Source: Synechococcus sp. Cruz CV12-2-Slac-r
GTDB lineage: Bacteria > Cyanobacteriota > Cyanobacteriia > PCC-6307 > Cyanobiaceae
Direction of reading: 5' to 3'
Length of the DNA: 64,000 nt
NCBI RefSeq assembly: GCF_024346075.1
Contig: NZ_JAGQEK010000001.1
Coordinates: forward strand, 1-64,000
Shown: one piece after another, positions 47,139 through 56,328 of the stretch
Numbering within the stretch: position 1 is the stretch's first letter
Layout: each line of letters begins with the position of its first letter
Made by a program: the position numbers and the translations under genes
The notes under the pieces: generated by a model
What the model was told of the DNA's origin: nothing
The model's input: only the letters and a program-made list of their open reading frames with translations
Databases searched by the model: none

Positions 47139-49058
47139 ATGAATAATCGCTGGCGCACAATCCTTCTCTGGGCCCTTCCCATTGGCCTCGGTTTGTTTTT
47201 GCTCTGGCAAGTGGTGTCTAACGGTGGCCCAGCCAAGGTTGTATCTCAACCAAACCTTGCTCCTCGCAACAGTGCTGTTGCCCGAATGACATACGGGCGC
47301 TTCCTCGATTATGTGGACGCCGGCAGGGTTACATCTGTTGATATTTTTGATGGCGGCCGCAGCGCTGTTGTTGAAGCGGTGGATCCAGATATTGACAACC
47401 GCGTGCAACGTTTACGGGTAGATCTTCCTGGCCTTGCTCCAGAGCTTGTTAACAAATTAAAAGAAGAAGGAATTAGTTTTGATATACACCCCCCTCGCAC
47501 TACGCCACCTGCCCTAGGTATTTTGGGCAATTTATTATTTCCGTTATTACTTATTGGCTCCCTTATTCTGCTGGCTCGCCGTTCCTCCAACATGCCCGGC
47601 GGCCCTGGCCAAGCGATGCAGTTTGGTAAAACCAAAGCTCGTTTTGCAATGGAAGCCGAAACCGGCGTGAAATTTGATGATGTGGCAGGTGTAGAAGAAG
47701 CGAAAGAAGATCTTCAGGAAGTAGTTACTTTCCTCAAACAACCAGAAAGATTTACAGCTGTTGGCGCAACAATTCCCCGAGGTGTTCTATTAGTTGGCCC
47801 CCCTGGAACAGGTAAAACTCTCCTTGCCAAAGCGATTGCGGGGGAGGCAGGGGTTCCTTTCTTCTCACTTGCGGGCTCTGAATTCGTTGAAATGTTTGTT
47901 GGGGTGGGTGCCAGCCGAGTTAGAGATTTGTTTAAGCGCGCTAAAGAGAGCGCACCTTGTTTGATCTTTATTGATGAAATCGACGCAGTTGGTCGTCAGC
48001 GTGGGGCTGGTATCGGTGGAGGCAACGACGAAAGGGAACAAACTTTGAACCAACTTCTCACTGAGATGGATGGTTTTGAAGGCAATAACGGTGTAATCAT
48101 TATTGCTGCAACAAATCGCCCCGATGTGTTGGATTCAGCTCTCATGCGCCCGGGCCGGTTTGATCGCCAAGTAACTGTTGATGCGCCAGATATAAAGGGT
48201 CGTCTTTCTATTTTGAAAGTTCATTCCCGCAATAAAACACTTGCAGAAGATGTAAGCCTTGAGATGATTGCCAGGCGCACCCCTGGCTTTACAGGAGCTG
48301 ATCTTGCAAATTTACTAAATGAAGCAGCGATTCTTACCGCTAGGCGTCGCAAAACAGCCACCAGCCTTGCTGAGATAGACGATGCTGTTGATCGTGTAAT
48401 TGCGGGTATGGAAGGTACGCCCCTCACAGATGGGCGTAGCAAGCGCTTAATTGCTTATCACGAGGTTGGTCATGCCCTAGTGGGCACGCTTGTGCAGCAC
48501 CACGACCCGGTGCAAAAGGTAACTCTTATCCCAAGGGGGCAGGCCCAGGGCCTCACCTGGTTTGCTCCAGATGAAGAGCAAATGCTTGTGAGCCGCGCAC
48601 AATTGAGGGCCCGCATCATGGGGGCGCTTGGGGGAAGGGCCGCTGAGGCAATCGTTTTTGGCCATGCTGAGGTAACAACTGGCGCTGCTGGCGATATTCA
48701 ACAGGTGGCCGGTATGGCCCGCCAAATGGTTACCCGTTTTGGCATGAGTGATTTAGGCCCAATGTCGTTAGAAGCTGGTAATCAAGAGGTATTTGTTGGT
48801 AGAGATTTAATGACCCGCAGCGACGTATCAGATTCAATAACAAATCGTATTGATGGGCAAGTGCGGCTGATCGTTGATAAGTGCTATCAAGACACCTTGG
48901 CGCTCCTTGAGAAGCAGCGCCCCTGCATGGATTGCTTGGTTGAACTATTAATAGAAAGCGAAAGCCTTGATGGCGAAAAATTTAGAGAGGTGGTGAGTCA
49001 GTTCTCCCCTATTCCCGAAAAAGAAAGGTTCTCTCCTTTGTTACCTGCAGGCTCTTGA
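47139..49058 (+). CDS. ftsH: ATP-dependent zinc metalloprotease FtsH
   Basis: Membrane AAA+ protease for quality control, including damaged D1 in cyanobacterial thylakoids. N-terminal helix at about 5-25, a periplasmic domain, a second helix near 130, Walker A GPPGTGKT near 221, Walker B LIFIDEID, the second-region-of-homology arginines, and the zinc site HEVGH near 440. 639 residues is normal. Cyanobacteria have four FtsH paralogues; which one this is cannot be told by eye. Confidence 0.97.
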   Translation: MNNRWRTILLWALPIGLGLFLLWQVVSNGGPAKVVSQPNLAPRNSAVARMTYGRFLDYVDAGRVTSVDIFDGGRSAVVEAVDPDIDNRVQRLRVDLPGLAPELVNKLKEEGISFDIHPPRTTPPALGILGNLLFPLLLIGSLILLARRSSNMPGGPGQAMQFGKTKARFAMEAETGVKFDDVAGVEEAKEDLQEVVTFLKQPERFTAVGATIPRGVLLVGPPGTGKTLLAKAIAGEAGVPFFSLAGSEFVEMFVGVGASRVRDLFKRAKESAPCLIFIDEIDAVGRQRGAGIGGGNDEREQTLNQLLTEMDGFEGNNGVIIIAATNRPDVLDSALMRPGRFDRQVTVDAPDIKGRLSILKVHSRNKTLAEDVSLEMIARRTPGFTGADLANLLNEAAILTARRRKTATSLAEIDDAVDRVIAGMEGTPLTDGRSKRLIAYHEVGHALVGTLVQHHDPVQKVTLIPRGQAQGLTWFAPDEEQMLVSRAQLRARIMGALGGRAAEAIVFGHAEVTTGAAGDIQQVAGMARQMVTRFGMSDLGPMSLEAGNQEVFVGRDLMTRSDVSDSITNRIDGQVRLIVDKCYQDTLALLEKQRPCMDCLVELLIESESLDGEKFREVVSQFSPIPEKERFSPLLPAGS

Positions 49059-49093
49059 TAAATCACAATAAAAACATCAATCACTTTTAAAAA

Positions 49094-49366
49094 ATGTCAG
49101 AAGATTTAAGTTCATTTGAAGATCCGATTTTACCTGGATTAGATGGCACTCATTCACCTCTAGAAGCACATACAAGTTATAGAGGTGAAGATTGGAGCCC
49201 AGAAAAGCTAGCTTTCCATCAAAATTTAGAACAGTTTGCAGAACGAGTTGGTTTAATCGTTGCCTTGCAAGGTAACGGAAAAGTAAGCCAAGAACATGCT
49301 TATTCTGAAATCAAGCAAATATGGAAACAACTTAGAGACAGTCATTTAGAGCTTTTGAATAAATAA
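49094..49366 (+). CDS. DUF7219-like small conserved protein
   Basis: 90-residue soluble protein of unknown function, found in cyanobacteria. The core is ENLVF-like (here EKLAFHQNLEQFAERVGLIVALQ) followed by a helix EHAYSEIKQIWKQLRDS. I recall the DUF7219 label for such proteins but cannot check it. It follows ftsH by 35 bases and ends 4 bases before the convergent clpP stop, so it may be co-transcribed with ftsH. Confidence 0.75.
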   Translation: MSEDLSSFEDPILPGLDGTHSPLEAHTSYRGEDWSPEKLAFHQNLEQFAERVGLIVALQGNGKVSQEHAYSEIKQIWKQLRDSHLELLNK

Positions 49367-49370
49367 TTAA

Positions 49371-49961
49371 CTATACTGCGTGAATTGGGCGTTGATCTAT
49401 AACTTTGTCTATAAGCCCATAACTAACAGCTTCAACAGGAGACATAAAAAAGTCTCTATCTGTGTCTTTTTTAACCCTTTCTAGAGGCTGATTGGTACGG
49501 CTGGCCAACTCTTCGTTGAGGCGATTCTTAAGATATAAAATTTCATTTGCTTGGATCCGTATATCAGAAGCCTGACCCGAAGCGCCACCCAAAGGTTGGT
49601 GGATCATAATTCTCGAATGTTGGAGGCTGCTGCGTTTTCCAGCCGCTCCTGCAGCAAGAAGAAATGCACCCATGCTGGCAGCTAAACCAACGCAAACTGT
49701 TTGCACATCAGGCTTTACATGTTGCATTGTGTCAAAAATACCCAACCCATCGTAAACAGATCCACCTGGGGAATTTATATATAGAAAAATATCTTTTTCT
49801 GGATCCTCAGCCTCAAGAAATAAAAGTTGGGCAACGATTCTATTTGCAGAATCGGATGTAACTGGTTCTCCTAAGAAAACGATCCGTTCCCTTAGCAACC
49901 TTGAATAGATATCAAAAGCCCTTTCGCCCCTACCTGAATCTTCAATAACAATAGGGATCAT
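49371..49961 (-). CDS. clpP: ATP-dependent Clp protease proteolytic subunit
   Basis: Serine peptidase core of the Clp protease. The catalytic triad is intact: Ser96 in [11 protein letters not shown], His121 in IMIHQPLGG, and Asp170 (or 168) in KKDTDRDFF. The ATG at 49959-49961 gives a normal 196 residues; the frame stays open another 134 codons upstream, but that part is antisense to thf1 and not homologous. Cyanobacteria have several ClpP paralogues; this has the full triad, so it is not ClpR. It diverges from thf1 across 87 bases. Confidence 0.95.
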   Translation of the reverse strand: MIPIVIEDSGRGERAFDIYSRLLRERIVFLGEPVTSDSANRIVAQLLFLEAEDPEKDIFLYINSPGGSVYDGLGIFDTMQHVKPDVQTVCVGLAASMGAFLLAAGAAGKRSSLQHSRIMIHQPLGGASGQASDIRIQANEILYLKNRLNEELASRTNQPLERVKKDTDRDFFMSPVEAVSYGLIDKVIDQRPIHAV

Positions 49962-50048
49962 GGCGTTCTTCAAAGTATTTGCACAAATACTACTAACTGC
50001 CCTATGGCTGCCGAGCGCTAAGGTCGTTTTTATCAGAAAGGGAATCCA

Positions 50049-50732
50049 GTGGGTGATTGCCAAACCGTGGCAGACAGCAAAAGGCGTTTCTTCGCCGCTT
50101 ATCCAAGGGTGATCCCCGGGCTCTATCGCCGCGTGGTGGATGAGCTGCTTGTGGAATTGCATCTTCTTTCCTGCCAACAGGGCTTCCAGGCAGATGCTCT
50201 CTTCTCCCTTGGGCTCACCCAAGTATTCGACAATTTCACCAAGGGCTTCCAACCGGAGGATCGCAGGGAAGACCTTTTTGAAGCTCTCTGCGTTGCCACA
50301 AGCCTCAGCACCGAAGTAATGCGGCGGCAAGCCTCGGAACTCACAAACGGAATTTCCCCCCACGGGGAAAAGGAGATCAGCAGCTGGCTAGAAGCCCGCG
50401 GAGAGGGGGCACCTGAACCGCTTAAGCAAGTGTTGCAACAGGCAACTCGCGCCGATTTTCATTATTCCCGGCTCCATGCTGTTGGCTTAATTGCCCTAAT
50501 CCAGGATCTAAGCGGCGGCAATGATCAAGAACCTGAAGCGATTCGTAAGCGCGCTGCAAGCGTTGGCGAACAAATGGGGCTGCAACAAGAAAAACTTGAT
50601 AAAGACATGGGTCTTTATGCAAGCAATTTAGAAAAGATGGCCCAAGCGGTGGAAATGATGGAAGAAACCGTGGCTTCGGTAAAACGCCGGCGGGAGCGTC
50701 AGTCCAGCGTTTCTGAAACACCTATCACTTGA
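50049..50732 (+). CDS. thf1: Thylakoid formation protein Thf1 / Psb29
   Basis: Needed for photosystem II biogenesis and FtsH stability in cyanobacteria and plants. The conserved N-terminus reads [35 protein letters not shown] (in parts), followed by [13 protein letters not shown] and [14 protein letters not shown]. The C-terminal third is a charged coiled-coil-like helix. 227 residues, starting at GTG 50049. It stands opposite clpP, with ftsH 3 genes away, which suits a protease-linked role. Confidence 0.93.
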   Translation: MGDCQTVADSKRRFFAAYPRVIPGLYRRVVDELLVELHLLSCQQGFQADALFSLGLTQVFDNFTKGFQPEDRREDLFEALCVATSLSTEVMRRQASELTNGISPHGEKEISSWLEARGEGAPEPLKQVLQQATRADFHYSRLHAVGLIALIQDLSGGNDQEPEAIRKRAASVGEQMGLQQEKLDKDMGLYASNLEKMAQAVEMMEETVASVKRRRERQSSVSETPIT

Positions 50733-51970
50733 GCAGCAGCTCCTGCCCTACCAGCTCGCCAATGGCCCTTAAACAGGGCCGACTTTTTTAATACCAAAGG
50801 CATATCTCCTGGCAACAGGCCGCGTTGATCGAGAAGCCGGGGAGCCGCCACAAGCGTGAGACCAGACAACTGCTTGAAACCAGATAAAACCACACCTGGC
50901 GCTAGCTGATTATTTGGAGAAGCGCCCAGCACAATTAGAAGCTTGTTGCTCTGCTGCCATCGCCAACCGGCCTGCACCCAACCCTTAGGGTTTCGCAGTT
51001 CAGAAACACCGTTTCGGCTTTTTAGCTGCAGTTCAGCTGGCAATTGTGTTTTTAAACGCTCTAAAAGCCTTTCAAAATCTTGCCGGGCTCGCTTGCCCTG
51101 GGGCTGAAGGCTGATCCAAATGCTGGCTTGATAGGGGTTATTCGCTGGATTAAAAAGCAGCTGCAGCTGAAAGGGGCTTTGCAGTAAAAGTTTTTTGCTA
51201 GCCCCATCGAGCAAAGGCTCTAACAAGGGCCCCAGTAGTGGGGCCAATGAATCCCCCTGCAGTAACAAAGGAGCTGCACTGGTTGGCCAAACCGGTTCTT
51301 GGGGTTGTGCCATAGGAGCAGTGGAGCGCAAAACCCCGTCGCCACCCCTTGTTTTTCCCCACCAGCGCATACCTTGCAACTGGAAACACCCCTGCTGCAA
51401 CGGCATTAAAAATGGCGACCAATTAGCCGTTGTTGCCACTAAGCCAGATCCCGACCAAAACAAGGCTGCGTCTGAGCTCTCCAAGGCCGCACAGCGGGGG
51501 CCAAAACGATGCTGAGCTGGATTGCGAAGCGATTGCTGCAAACTCTGCAAACCCAAGGCATCAGCTGCCACTACGCGATATGGGCCCCAGCGCAGGCTTA
51601 AAGGAACCGTATCCGCTTCTCTACCAGCTCTCAGCAATAGCAGAGGGGATGAATCCGCATGGGGACCCCAAATCTGCAACCAAGAACCTTTGCCTTGCCG
51701 CCACAAGCGCATTGCTAAAAGCGGAGGCAGGCGTTGTTTCCAGATCCGCGGCAATGGTTGCTGCGGCTGAATCGGCAAGCTCTGGGCTAAGGATGCCTGG
51801 CTCAACAGTGATTTCAAATCACCCTGCGGAGGCTTAGGGGCCGTGATCCATAAAATAAAACCGCCAAATAGGGGAATTAGGCATACCCCAAAGCTGGCTT
51901 TCAATTTTTGCCGGGGCGTCGAGGAGCGCGAGGGGAACTCACTGCCGCCCGGCGACGTTTGTCTTTCCAT
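50699..51970 (-). CDS. Membrane-anchored protein of unknown function
   Basis: 423 residues with one membrane helix near residue 28-44 (FGVCLIPLFGGFILWI) and a long external part rich in Leu, Gln, Trp and Pro. No known domain is recognised; the FERLLERLKTQLPAEL and GDMPLVLKKS regions suggest a mixed fold like DUF3352. The ATG at 51970 lies inside the 58-residue gene upstream; a TTG at 51902-51904 overlaps that gene's stop (TTGA) and gives 401 residues starting near the helix, so the shorter form is plausible. Its end overlaps thf1 by 34 bases. Confidence 0.7.
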   Translation of the reverse strand: MERQTSPGGSEFPSRSSTPRQKLKASFGVCLIPLFGGFILWITAPKPPQGDLKSLLSQASLAQSLPIQPQQPLPRIWKQRLPPLLAMRLWRQGKGSWLQIWGPHADSSPLLLLRAGREADTVPLSLRWGPYRVVAADALGLQSLQQSLRNPAQHRFGPRCAALESSDAALFWSGSGLVATTANWSPFLMPLQQGCFQLQGMRWWGKTRGGDGVLRSTAPMAQPQEPVWPTSAAPLLLQGDSLAPLLGPLLEPLLDGASKKLLLQSPFQLQLLFNPANNPYQASIWISLQPQGKRARQDFERLLERLKTQLPAELQLKSRNGVSELRNPKGWVQAGWRWQQSNKLLIVLGASPNNQLAPGVVLSGFKQLSGLTLVAAPRLLDQRGLLPGDMPLVLKKSALFKGHWRAGRAGAAAQVIGVSETLD

Positions 51971-52077
51971 TCCATCGCCGATAGATAAACAACTCCACCA
52001 CTAACAAACACCAGCAGCAGTGCCGCCACTCCAGCTAAAGCCGAGTTTAAGGTTAAATCGAGTTGTAATTCAGGCAT
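51901..52077 (-). CDS. 58-residue single-span membrane protein behind petN
   Basis: Starts ATG 52075-52077, 17 bases after the petN stop, and ends TGA at 51901-51903. Sequence: MPELQLDLTLNSALAG, a helix VAALLLVFVSGGVVYLSA (about residues 17-34), then a strongly basic tail with EWKDKRRRAA and a Pro/Arg-rich end. Layout, one helix then a positive cytoplasmic tail, is that of small photosynthetic complex subunits, but it matches none I know (PetG, PetL, PetM, PsbX, PsbY, Psb30 rejected). The downstream 423-residue gene may start inside its stop. Confidence 0.75.
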   Translation of the reverse strand: MPELQLDLTLNSALAGVAALLLVFVSGGVVYLSAMEWKDKRRRAAVSSPRAPRRPGKN

Positions 52078-52094
52078 TACAGCCGGCTTAAAAT

Positions 52095-52196
52095 TTAGAA
52101 ATTAATCGAACCATCACCATTGCGACCCCACACCACCATCGCAATAGAGAAGGTAAAAGTAGCCGCTAGAGCAGCCCAGCCCAAAGTGATCAACAT
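52095..52196 (-). CDS. petN: Cytochrome b6f complex subunit PetN
   Basis: 33-residue, one-helix subunit of the cytochrome b6f complex. The sequence [18 protein letters not shown], then WGRNG and DGSINF, matches PetN almost residue for residue. The ATG is at 52194-52196; the longer frame to 52289 adds unrelated residues. First gene of a three-gene minus-strand unit with the 58-residue protein and the 423-residue membrane protein. clpS diverges across 77 bases. Confidence 0.95.
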   Translation of the reverse strand: MLITLGWAALAATFTFSIAMVVWGRNGDGSINF

Positions 52197-52273
52197 ATGA
52201 AAGCATTCAATTTCGTTAATCCTACCGAAAGGGGCGCTGAGCGGAGCAGAATAAAAATATCTAGATTTCAATC

Positions 52274-52570
52274 GTGACGACAAGCACACCCGAACTCAAA
52301 CCATCCGGGAGCGCCACTCTTGAAAGGGCTCCATACCCGGCTTACAAGGTGGTGGTTTTAAATGATGAGATAAATACATTTCAACATGTAGTGGATTGTT
52401 TGTTGAAATACATACCCGCAATGAATCCTGATCGCGCTTGGGCCCTTGCCCAAGCCATTGATAACGAAGGCCAGGCAGTGGTTTGGGTGGGGCCGATGGA
52501 ACAAGCAGAGCTCTATCACATGCAGCTCGGATCAGAGGGTTTATCCATGGCTCCGTTAGAGCGCGCCTGA
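52274..52570 (+). CDS. clpS: ATP-dependent Clp protease adaptor ClpS
   Basis: Delivers N-end-rule substrates to ClpAP/Clp[26 protein letters not shown] is the ClpS core (in parts), with [16 protein letters not shown] for the second part of the fold. 98 residues, GTG start at 52274. A disordered N-terminal tail of about 20 residues is usual. Near clpP and ftsH. DUF2103 follows after 8 bases. Confidence 0.93.
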   Translation: MTTSTPELKPSGSATLERAPYPAYKVVVLNDEINTFQHVVDCLLKYIPAMNPDRAWALAQAIDNEGQAVVWVGPMEQAELYHMQLGSEGLSMAPLERA

Positions 52571-52578
52571 GGTAAGAA

Positions 52579-52851
52579 TTGGGAAGGCTGGTTATTACCC
52601 ACAGCACTTACCTCGATGGCTTGATCCCCCTGTTGAAAATTTTGGCTAGTAAACCGTATATAGATACAGTTACCCCAGCAGTTATCAGCAGGGTTAACGG
52701 ACGCTGTGAGGGATTAAAGATACGTGTATCTACTGAAATTAAAGGCGGTTACAAACTAATTGCCCGTAGGGGAAGTAGTGCCCAAGAGGTATTTGTAGTA
52801 ACTAAATTGAGCCAAGCTGCTTTGAAGGAACTGCTGGCTGCAATCGATTAA
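52579..52851 (+). CDS. DUF2103 family protein
   Basis: 90-residue protein of a prokaryotic family annotated as possible metal-binding, function unknown. GRLVITHSTYLDGLIPLL opens the protein and VISRVNGRCEGLKIRVST is the middle strand pair. Single Cys (GRCEG). Starts TTG 52579, 8 bases after clpS, so probably co-transcribed. Confidence 0.85.
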   Translation: MGRLVITHSTYLDGLIPLLKILASKPYIDTVTPAVISRVNGRCEGLKIRVSTEIKGGYKLIARRGSSAQEVFVVTKLSQAALKELLAAID

Positions 52852-52879
52852 AATTAAAGAGTATTTAGAAAGTGATTGA

Positions 52880-53097
52880 AAGTGTTTGAAAGGGGTGAAC
52901 CGCCATGCCGTGGTGCCCTCAGTCTTCGACCTGGAAGAACCAGAAGGGAATGGAAAGCGGGGCTTCATTTCCGGCTACGGGGCCGGTATACGTCACCATC
53001 GCGACACCACTCCCATGTCGAAAAGGGAGTCAGATCAGAACACTGGAAAGGGCAAACACCAACGCAGCAGTTCAACTCAAATCTAAGGCTTTCAAGC
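52880..53097 (+). other. Structured region upstream of purK end: candidate RNA or small gene
   Basis: All three plus-strand frames stay open through most of this stretch (66, 66 and 85 codons). A good ribosome site AAAGGGGTGA at 52889-52898 precedes ATG 52905 (66 codons, to 53105). It also folds: GTTTGAAAG (52884-52892) pairs with CTTTCAAGC (53089-53097); CGTGGTG-CCCT (52909-52919) with AGGG-CACC-CG (53049-53064, bulged); inner hairpins TCTTC/GAAGA, CCGGC/GCCGG (52971-52986) and ACTCCC/GGGAGT (53009-53030). Cyanobacterial 6S RNA lies near purK in some species, from memory. Whether this is an RNA or a coding gene is open; strand uncertain. Confidence 0.4.
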
Positions 53098-54243
53098 TGG
53101 GTTAGGCCAGATACTCCTCACTCTCGCGAGTAATTCCAAGGCCTCGCGGCGGCGCAAAACCGGATCGCAAGCTTGCAAGAGCAGAGTTATGTGGCCAAGC
53201 TTGCGCCCACGCCTGGTTAAGCGTTTTCCATACCAATGCAGATGGGCCTGAGGTAGAGCCTGCAATAAATTGCGTTGTTCTTGGTAGGTGTTGTTGGATT
53301 CTTCAAAGCCCACCAGATTCACCATCAATGCCCCAGGCACCAACAAGGCCGTTGAACCAAGCCGTTGGTTACTGAGCACATTTAATTGTTGGCAAAACTG
53401 ACTCGTAACACAAGCTTCGATTGTGTAATGGCCGGAATTATGACTACGAGGCGCCAATTCATTTATCAGCAAACCCTGGGGGGAAAGGAAAAATTCAACG
53501 GCCAACAGCCCCACGTAGTTGATTGCGGTAACGATTGAAACCGCCATGGATCGGGCGCGGGCTTCAACGCCGTGGTTCACATGGGCCGGGGCAAGCACCC
53601 ACTCGCATTGATGTTGGTGTTGGTGGGTTTCCACCAGAGGGAAAACGCTGATCTCACCAGCTGAATTTCTTGCCACCAAAATTGAGAGCTCTTTTTCATA
53701 ATTCACCAATTCCTCAAGAATCCACTCGCGGCAATCCACTCGCATCAATAGGGCCTCGAAGGCAGCACGGTTGAGCAATTTCTCCGTACCTCGCCCGTCG
53801 TAGCCGCCAGCGGCGGCCTTTGCCATCAATGGAAATTCAAACTGCGCAGGCAGCTTGCCACCAGCACTAACAACAGTTGCCAGGTCACACCAGCCTGGGC
53901 TTGGCAAATTGAGCCTTTCCAACAAGTTGCGTTGCTGGCGTTTATCCACCACCTGCGCCAACACTTCAGCGCAGGGTTGAAATTCAACGCCCTCAACCTC
54001 TAAGGCCTGAATTGCTTCAAGATCTACCCATTCATTTTCAAAGCCGATTCGCTTGCATTGTTTTGCCAATTGGGTAGTGGCATCACCATTTTCAGAAGGC
54101 CCAAAAACTGCTGCTGCTGCAAGAGCAACCGCCGCATCATCTGGATCACTGGCCTGGAGGTGAAGTTCCAGGCCCATCTTTTGGGCAGCCTCAGCAAGCA
54201 TCCCGGCCAGCTGACCGCTACCAACTATTCCAACGGGCATCAA
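53092..54243 (-). CDS. purK: 5-(carboxyamino)imidazole ribonucleotide synthase
   Basis: ATP-grasp enzyme that carboxylates AIR on nitrogen, in purine synthesis. VGIVGSGQLAGMLAEAA opens the Rossmann part; KAAAGGYDGRGTE and WILEELVNYEKELSILVARN (in part) hold the ATP site; LLINELAPRSHNSGHYTIEA is the PurK signature. 383 residues is normal. It ends 6 bases past the last open frame of the structured region, tail to tail. purE is not in the window. Confidence 0.95.
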   Translation of the reverse strand: MMPVGIVGSGQLAGMLAEAAQKMGLELHLQASDPDDAAVALAAAAVFGPSENGDATTQLAKQCKRIGFENEWVDLEAIQALEVEGVEFQPCAEVLAQVVDKRQQRNLLERLNLPSPGWCDLATVVSAGGKLPAQFEFPLMAKAAAGGYDGRGTEKLLNRAAFEALLMRVDCREWILEELVNYEKELSILVARNSAGEISVFPLVETHQHQHQCEWVLAPAHVNHGVEARARSMAVSIVTAINYVGLLAVEFFLSPQGLLINELAPRSHNSGHYTIEACVTSQFCQQLNVLSNQRLGSTALLVPGALMVNLVGFEESNNTYQEQRNLLQALPQAHLHWYGKRLTRRGRKLGHITLLLQACDPVLRRREALELLARVRSIWPNPA

Positions 54244-54255
54244 AAGCTGCGTTGC

Positions 54256-55140
54256 TTAATCCAACAATTTAGGCAACCCTGCCCCTTTGAGAAGCTGTTG
54301 CAAAAGACTAAGCAGTAAAACCACCAGGAATAGAGCGAGCCCTGCGGCGCACGCGTAGCTGATATCTAATTCCTGAAATGCAAGGTCGTATACGTAGTAA
54401 ACAACTGTGCGAGTGGAATCTGCTGGGCCGCCCTGGGTTAACAAGAACACCTCCTCAAATACCTTTGTTGCAGCAATTGATGAAATCACAGCCACCAATG
54501 CCACATAGGGTTTTAACAGTGGAAGGGTGATATCAAGATGCTGGCGCCAGCCGCGACTTCCATCAAGTTCGGCTGCCTCATAGAGATCTTTTGAAATTCC
54601 CTGTAGGCCTCCTAAAAAAATCACCATGTAATAACCAATTCCTTTCCATAGAGTTACAAACATCACCGCAAACAAGGCAAGGCTTGGGTCGCTTAAAAAA
54701 CCAATTGCTTGAAATTTTTCACCAAAAATGAAACCACCCCAACCGTTTAACAGGCCGTTTTCGGCATAAATCCAGCGGAAGGCAATGGCCGCCACCACCA
54801 CAGAAACCAACACGGGAGTGTAGAAAGCACCGCGAAAGAAATGCATTCCAGGCAGAGCACGGTTTACTAAAACCGCTAGAGCAAGGGAGCCAACCACCAT
54901 TGGCGGCACCACCCCCAGCAGATATAAAAAAGTGGTGCCGAGAACCCGTAAAAAAAGAGGATCAGTTGATAAGCGCCTCAAATTTGCCAAACCGATGAAT
55001 TGCAGCGGTGCATCTAGATCAAGCCCTGATCGGGTAAAACTCATCACTAAAGCCATCAGGGCTGGCAGCAGCACAGTGAGCAGCACGAGCAGGAGGGCCG
55101 GTGCAATGAACAGCCAAGGGAGCAGGGGTGATCTAGACAA
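54256..55140 (-). CDS. Sugar ABC transporter permease (UgpA/MalF-like)
   Basis: Inner-membrane permease with about six helices, 294 residues. The coupling EAA motif is AAELDGSRGWRQHLDITLPLLKP (in part), near residue 195. The type is that of carbohydrate importers. Unusually, no binding protein, second permease or ATPase is near it; purK follows 12 bases later on the same strand, so purK may be co-transcribed. Partners must be elsewhere. The glucosylglycerol/trehalose uptake system is one candidate in cyanobacteria. Confidence 0.9.
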   Translation of the reverse strand: MSRSPLLPWLFIAPALLLVLLTVLLPALMALVMSFTRSGLDLDAPLQFIGLANLRRLSTDPLFLRVLGTTFLYLLGVVPPMVVGSLALAVLVNRALPGMHFFRGAFYTPVLVSVVVAAIAFRWIYAENGLLNGWGGFIFGEKFQAIGFLSDPSLALFAVMFVTLWKGIGYYMVIFLGGLQGISKDLYEAAELDGSRGWRQHLDITLPLLKPYVALVAVISSIAATKVFEEVFLLTQGGPADSTRTVVYYVYDLAFQELDISYACAAGLALFLVVLLLSLLQQLLKGAGLPKLLD

Positions 55141-55212
55141 TCATCAATCCCACAAACCGCTCCATTCTGGGGCTAGATGGCCATACATTAATTGCTGCGG
55201 AAGTGGAGTCAA

Positions 55213-56328
55213 ATGGACGTTGATAAGGCCTTGAGCAAGGTTTTGGTTGAGCTTGGCGAGAATTCTTATGCGATTCAGATCGGTTGCGGTGCCATTGAAT
55301 TGCTGGGGCAAGAAATAAGCAAACTCGGCTTTAAATCTGGCGCTCGGGTTTTAGTGGTAAGCCAACAAGCCGTTGCTCAGCATTACGGGCAGCAATTGCT
55401 AAGCGGCCTCAACCGCGAAGGCTTTCTCACTGAATTACTACTGCTGCCGAGTGGAGAAGATCAAAAGAATCCTGCCTCCATTTCCAAAATTCATAACGCC
55501 GCTTATGAGCATCAACTGGAGCGCAGCTCATTAATCATTGCTCTTGGTGGAGGTGTGATTGGAGATATGGCAGGTTTTGCGGCTGCCACCTGGTTGAGGG
55601 GTATTGCCGTAGTGCAGTTACCCACCACCCTTTTGGCGATGGTCGATGCCTCTATTGGTGGTAAAACCGGCGTAAATCATCCTGGTGGTAAGAATTTAAT
55701 CGGTGCTTTTCATCAACCAAAACTTGTATTAATTGATCAAAATACGCTCAGTACCCTGCCGCCGAGAGAAGTAAGAGCGGGCCTAGCAGAAGTTATCAAA
55801 TACGGTGTTATTGGTGATCCGGTGCTATTTGATGCACTTGAACAACATGCCGAACTTGGCAGTATCGATGAAATCGGTGAATCATTACTGCTGCAAATCT
55901 TGAAAAGATCTGCAGCAGCAAAAGCACGGGTAGTGGCAGCAGATGAACGGGAGGGAAACCTGCGGGCGATCCTTAATTACGGCCATACCCTTGGCCACGT
56001 GCTGGAAACACTTACGAGCTACGAGAAGTATTTACATGGTGAGGCGGTTGCACTTGGCATGCTGGCGGCTGGTGAATTAAGCCTTCAACTCGGTTTATGG
56101 CCTGCCGCTGATCAACAACGCCAGCGCCAAATAATTGAACGCTGTGGCTTACCTACAGCAACACCAAGATTTGAAGCTGAAGAGGTTCGAAATTGCTTAT
56201 TACGCGATAAAAAAGTAATTGCTGGCAGGGTGCGTTTTGTGTTGCCAACTGGAATTGGCGCGGTGGAAATTCGCGATGATGTAACCCTTGACGCAGCAAT
56301 TGAGGCCCTTGCAAGCATCAGCCAGTAA
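55213..56328 (+). CDS. aroB: 3-dehydroquinate synthase
   Basis: Second step of the shikimate pathway. [17 protein letters not shown], the Zn-site pattern with the RHKLA-type helix (here [14 protein letters not shown]), and [11 protein letters not shown] with zinc His residues are all present. 371 residues from the ATG at 55213; an in-frame TTG at 55192 adds seven unconserved residues. Divergent from the sugar permease across about 70 bases. Confidence 0.96.
   Translation: MDVDKALSKVLVELGENSYAIQIGCGAIELLGQEISKLGFKSGARVLVVSQQAVAQHYGQQLLSGLNREGFLTELLLLPSGEDQKNPASISKIHNAAYEHQLERSSLIIALGGGVIGDMAGFAAATWLRGIAVVQLPTTLLAMVDASIGGKTGVNHPGGKNLIGAFHQPKLVLIDQNTLSTLPPREVRAGLAEVIKYGVIGDPVLFDALEQHAELGSIDEIGESLLLQILKRSAAAKARVVAADEREGNLRAILNYGHTLGHVLETLTSYEKYLHGEAVALGMLAAGELSLQLGLWPAADQQRQRQIIERCGLPTATPRFEAEEVRNCLLRDKKVIAGRVRFVLPTGIGAVEIRDDVTLDAAIEALASISQ

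Noticed and set aside
49962-50363. 134-residue N-terminal extension of clpP
   Set aside because: Antisense to thf1; ClpP of normal length starts at 49961 with the family N-terminus.
53107-53127. ACTCCTCACTC, close to the Yfr1 RNA core
   Set aside because: It is not the exact conserved motif, lies inside the purK coding sequence, and lacks the two flanking stem-loops of Yfr1.
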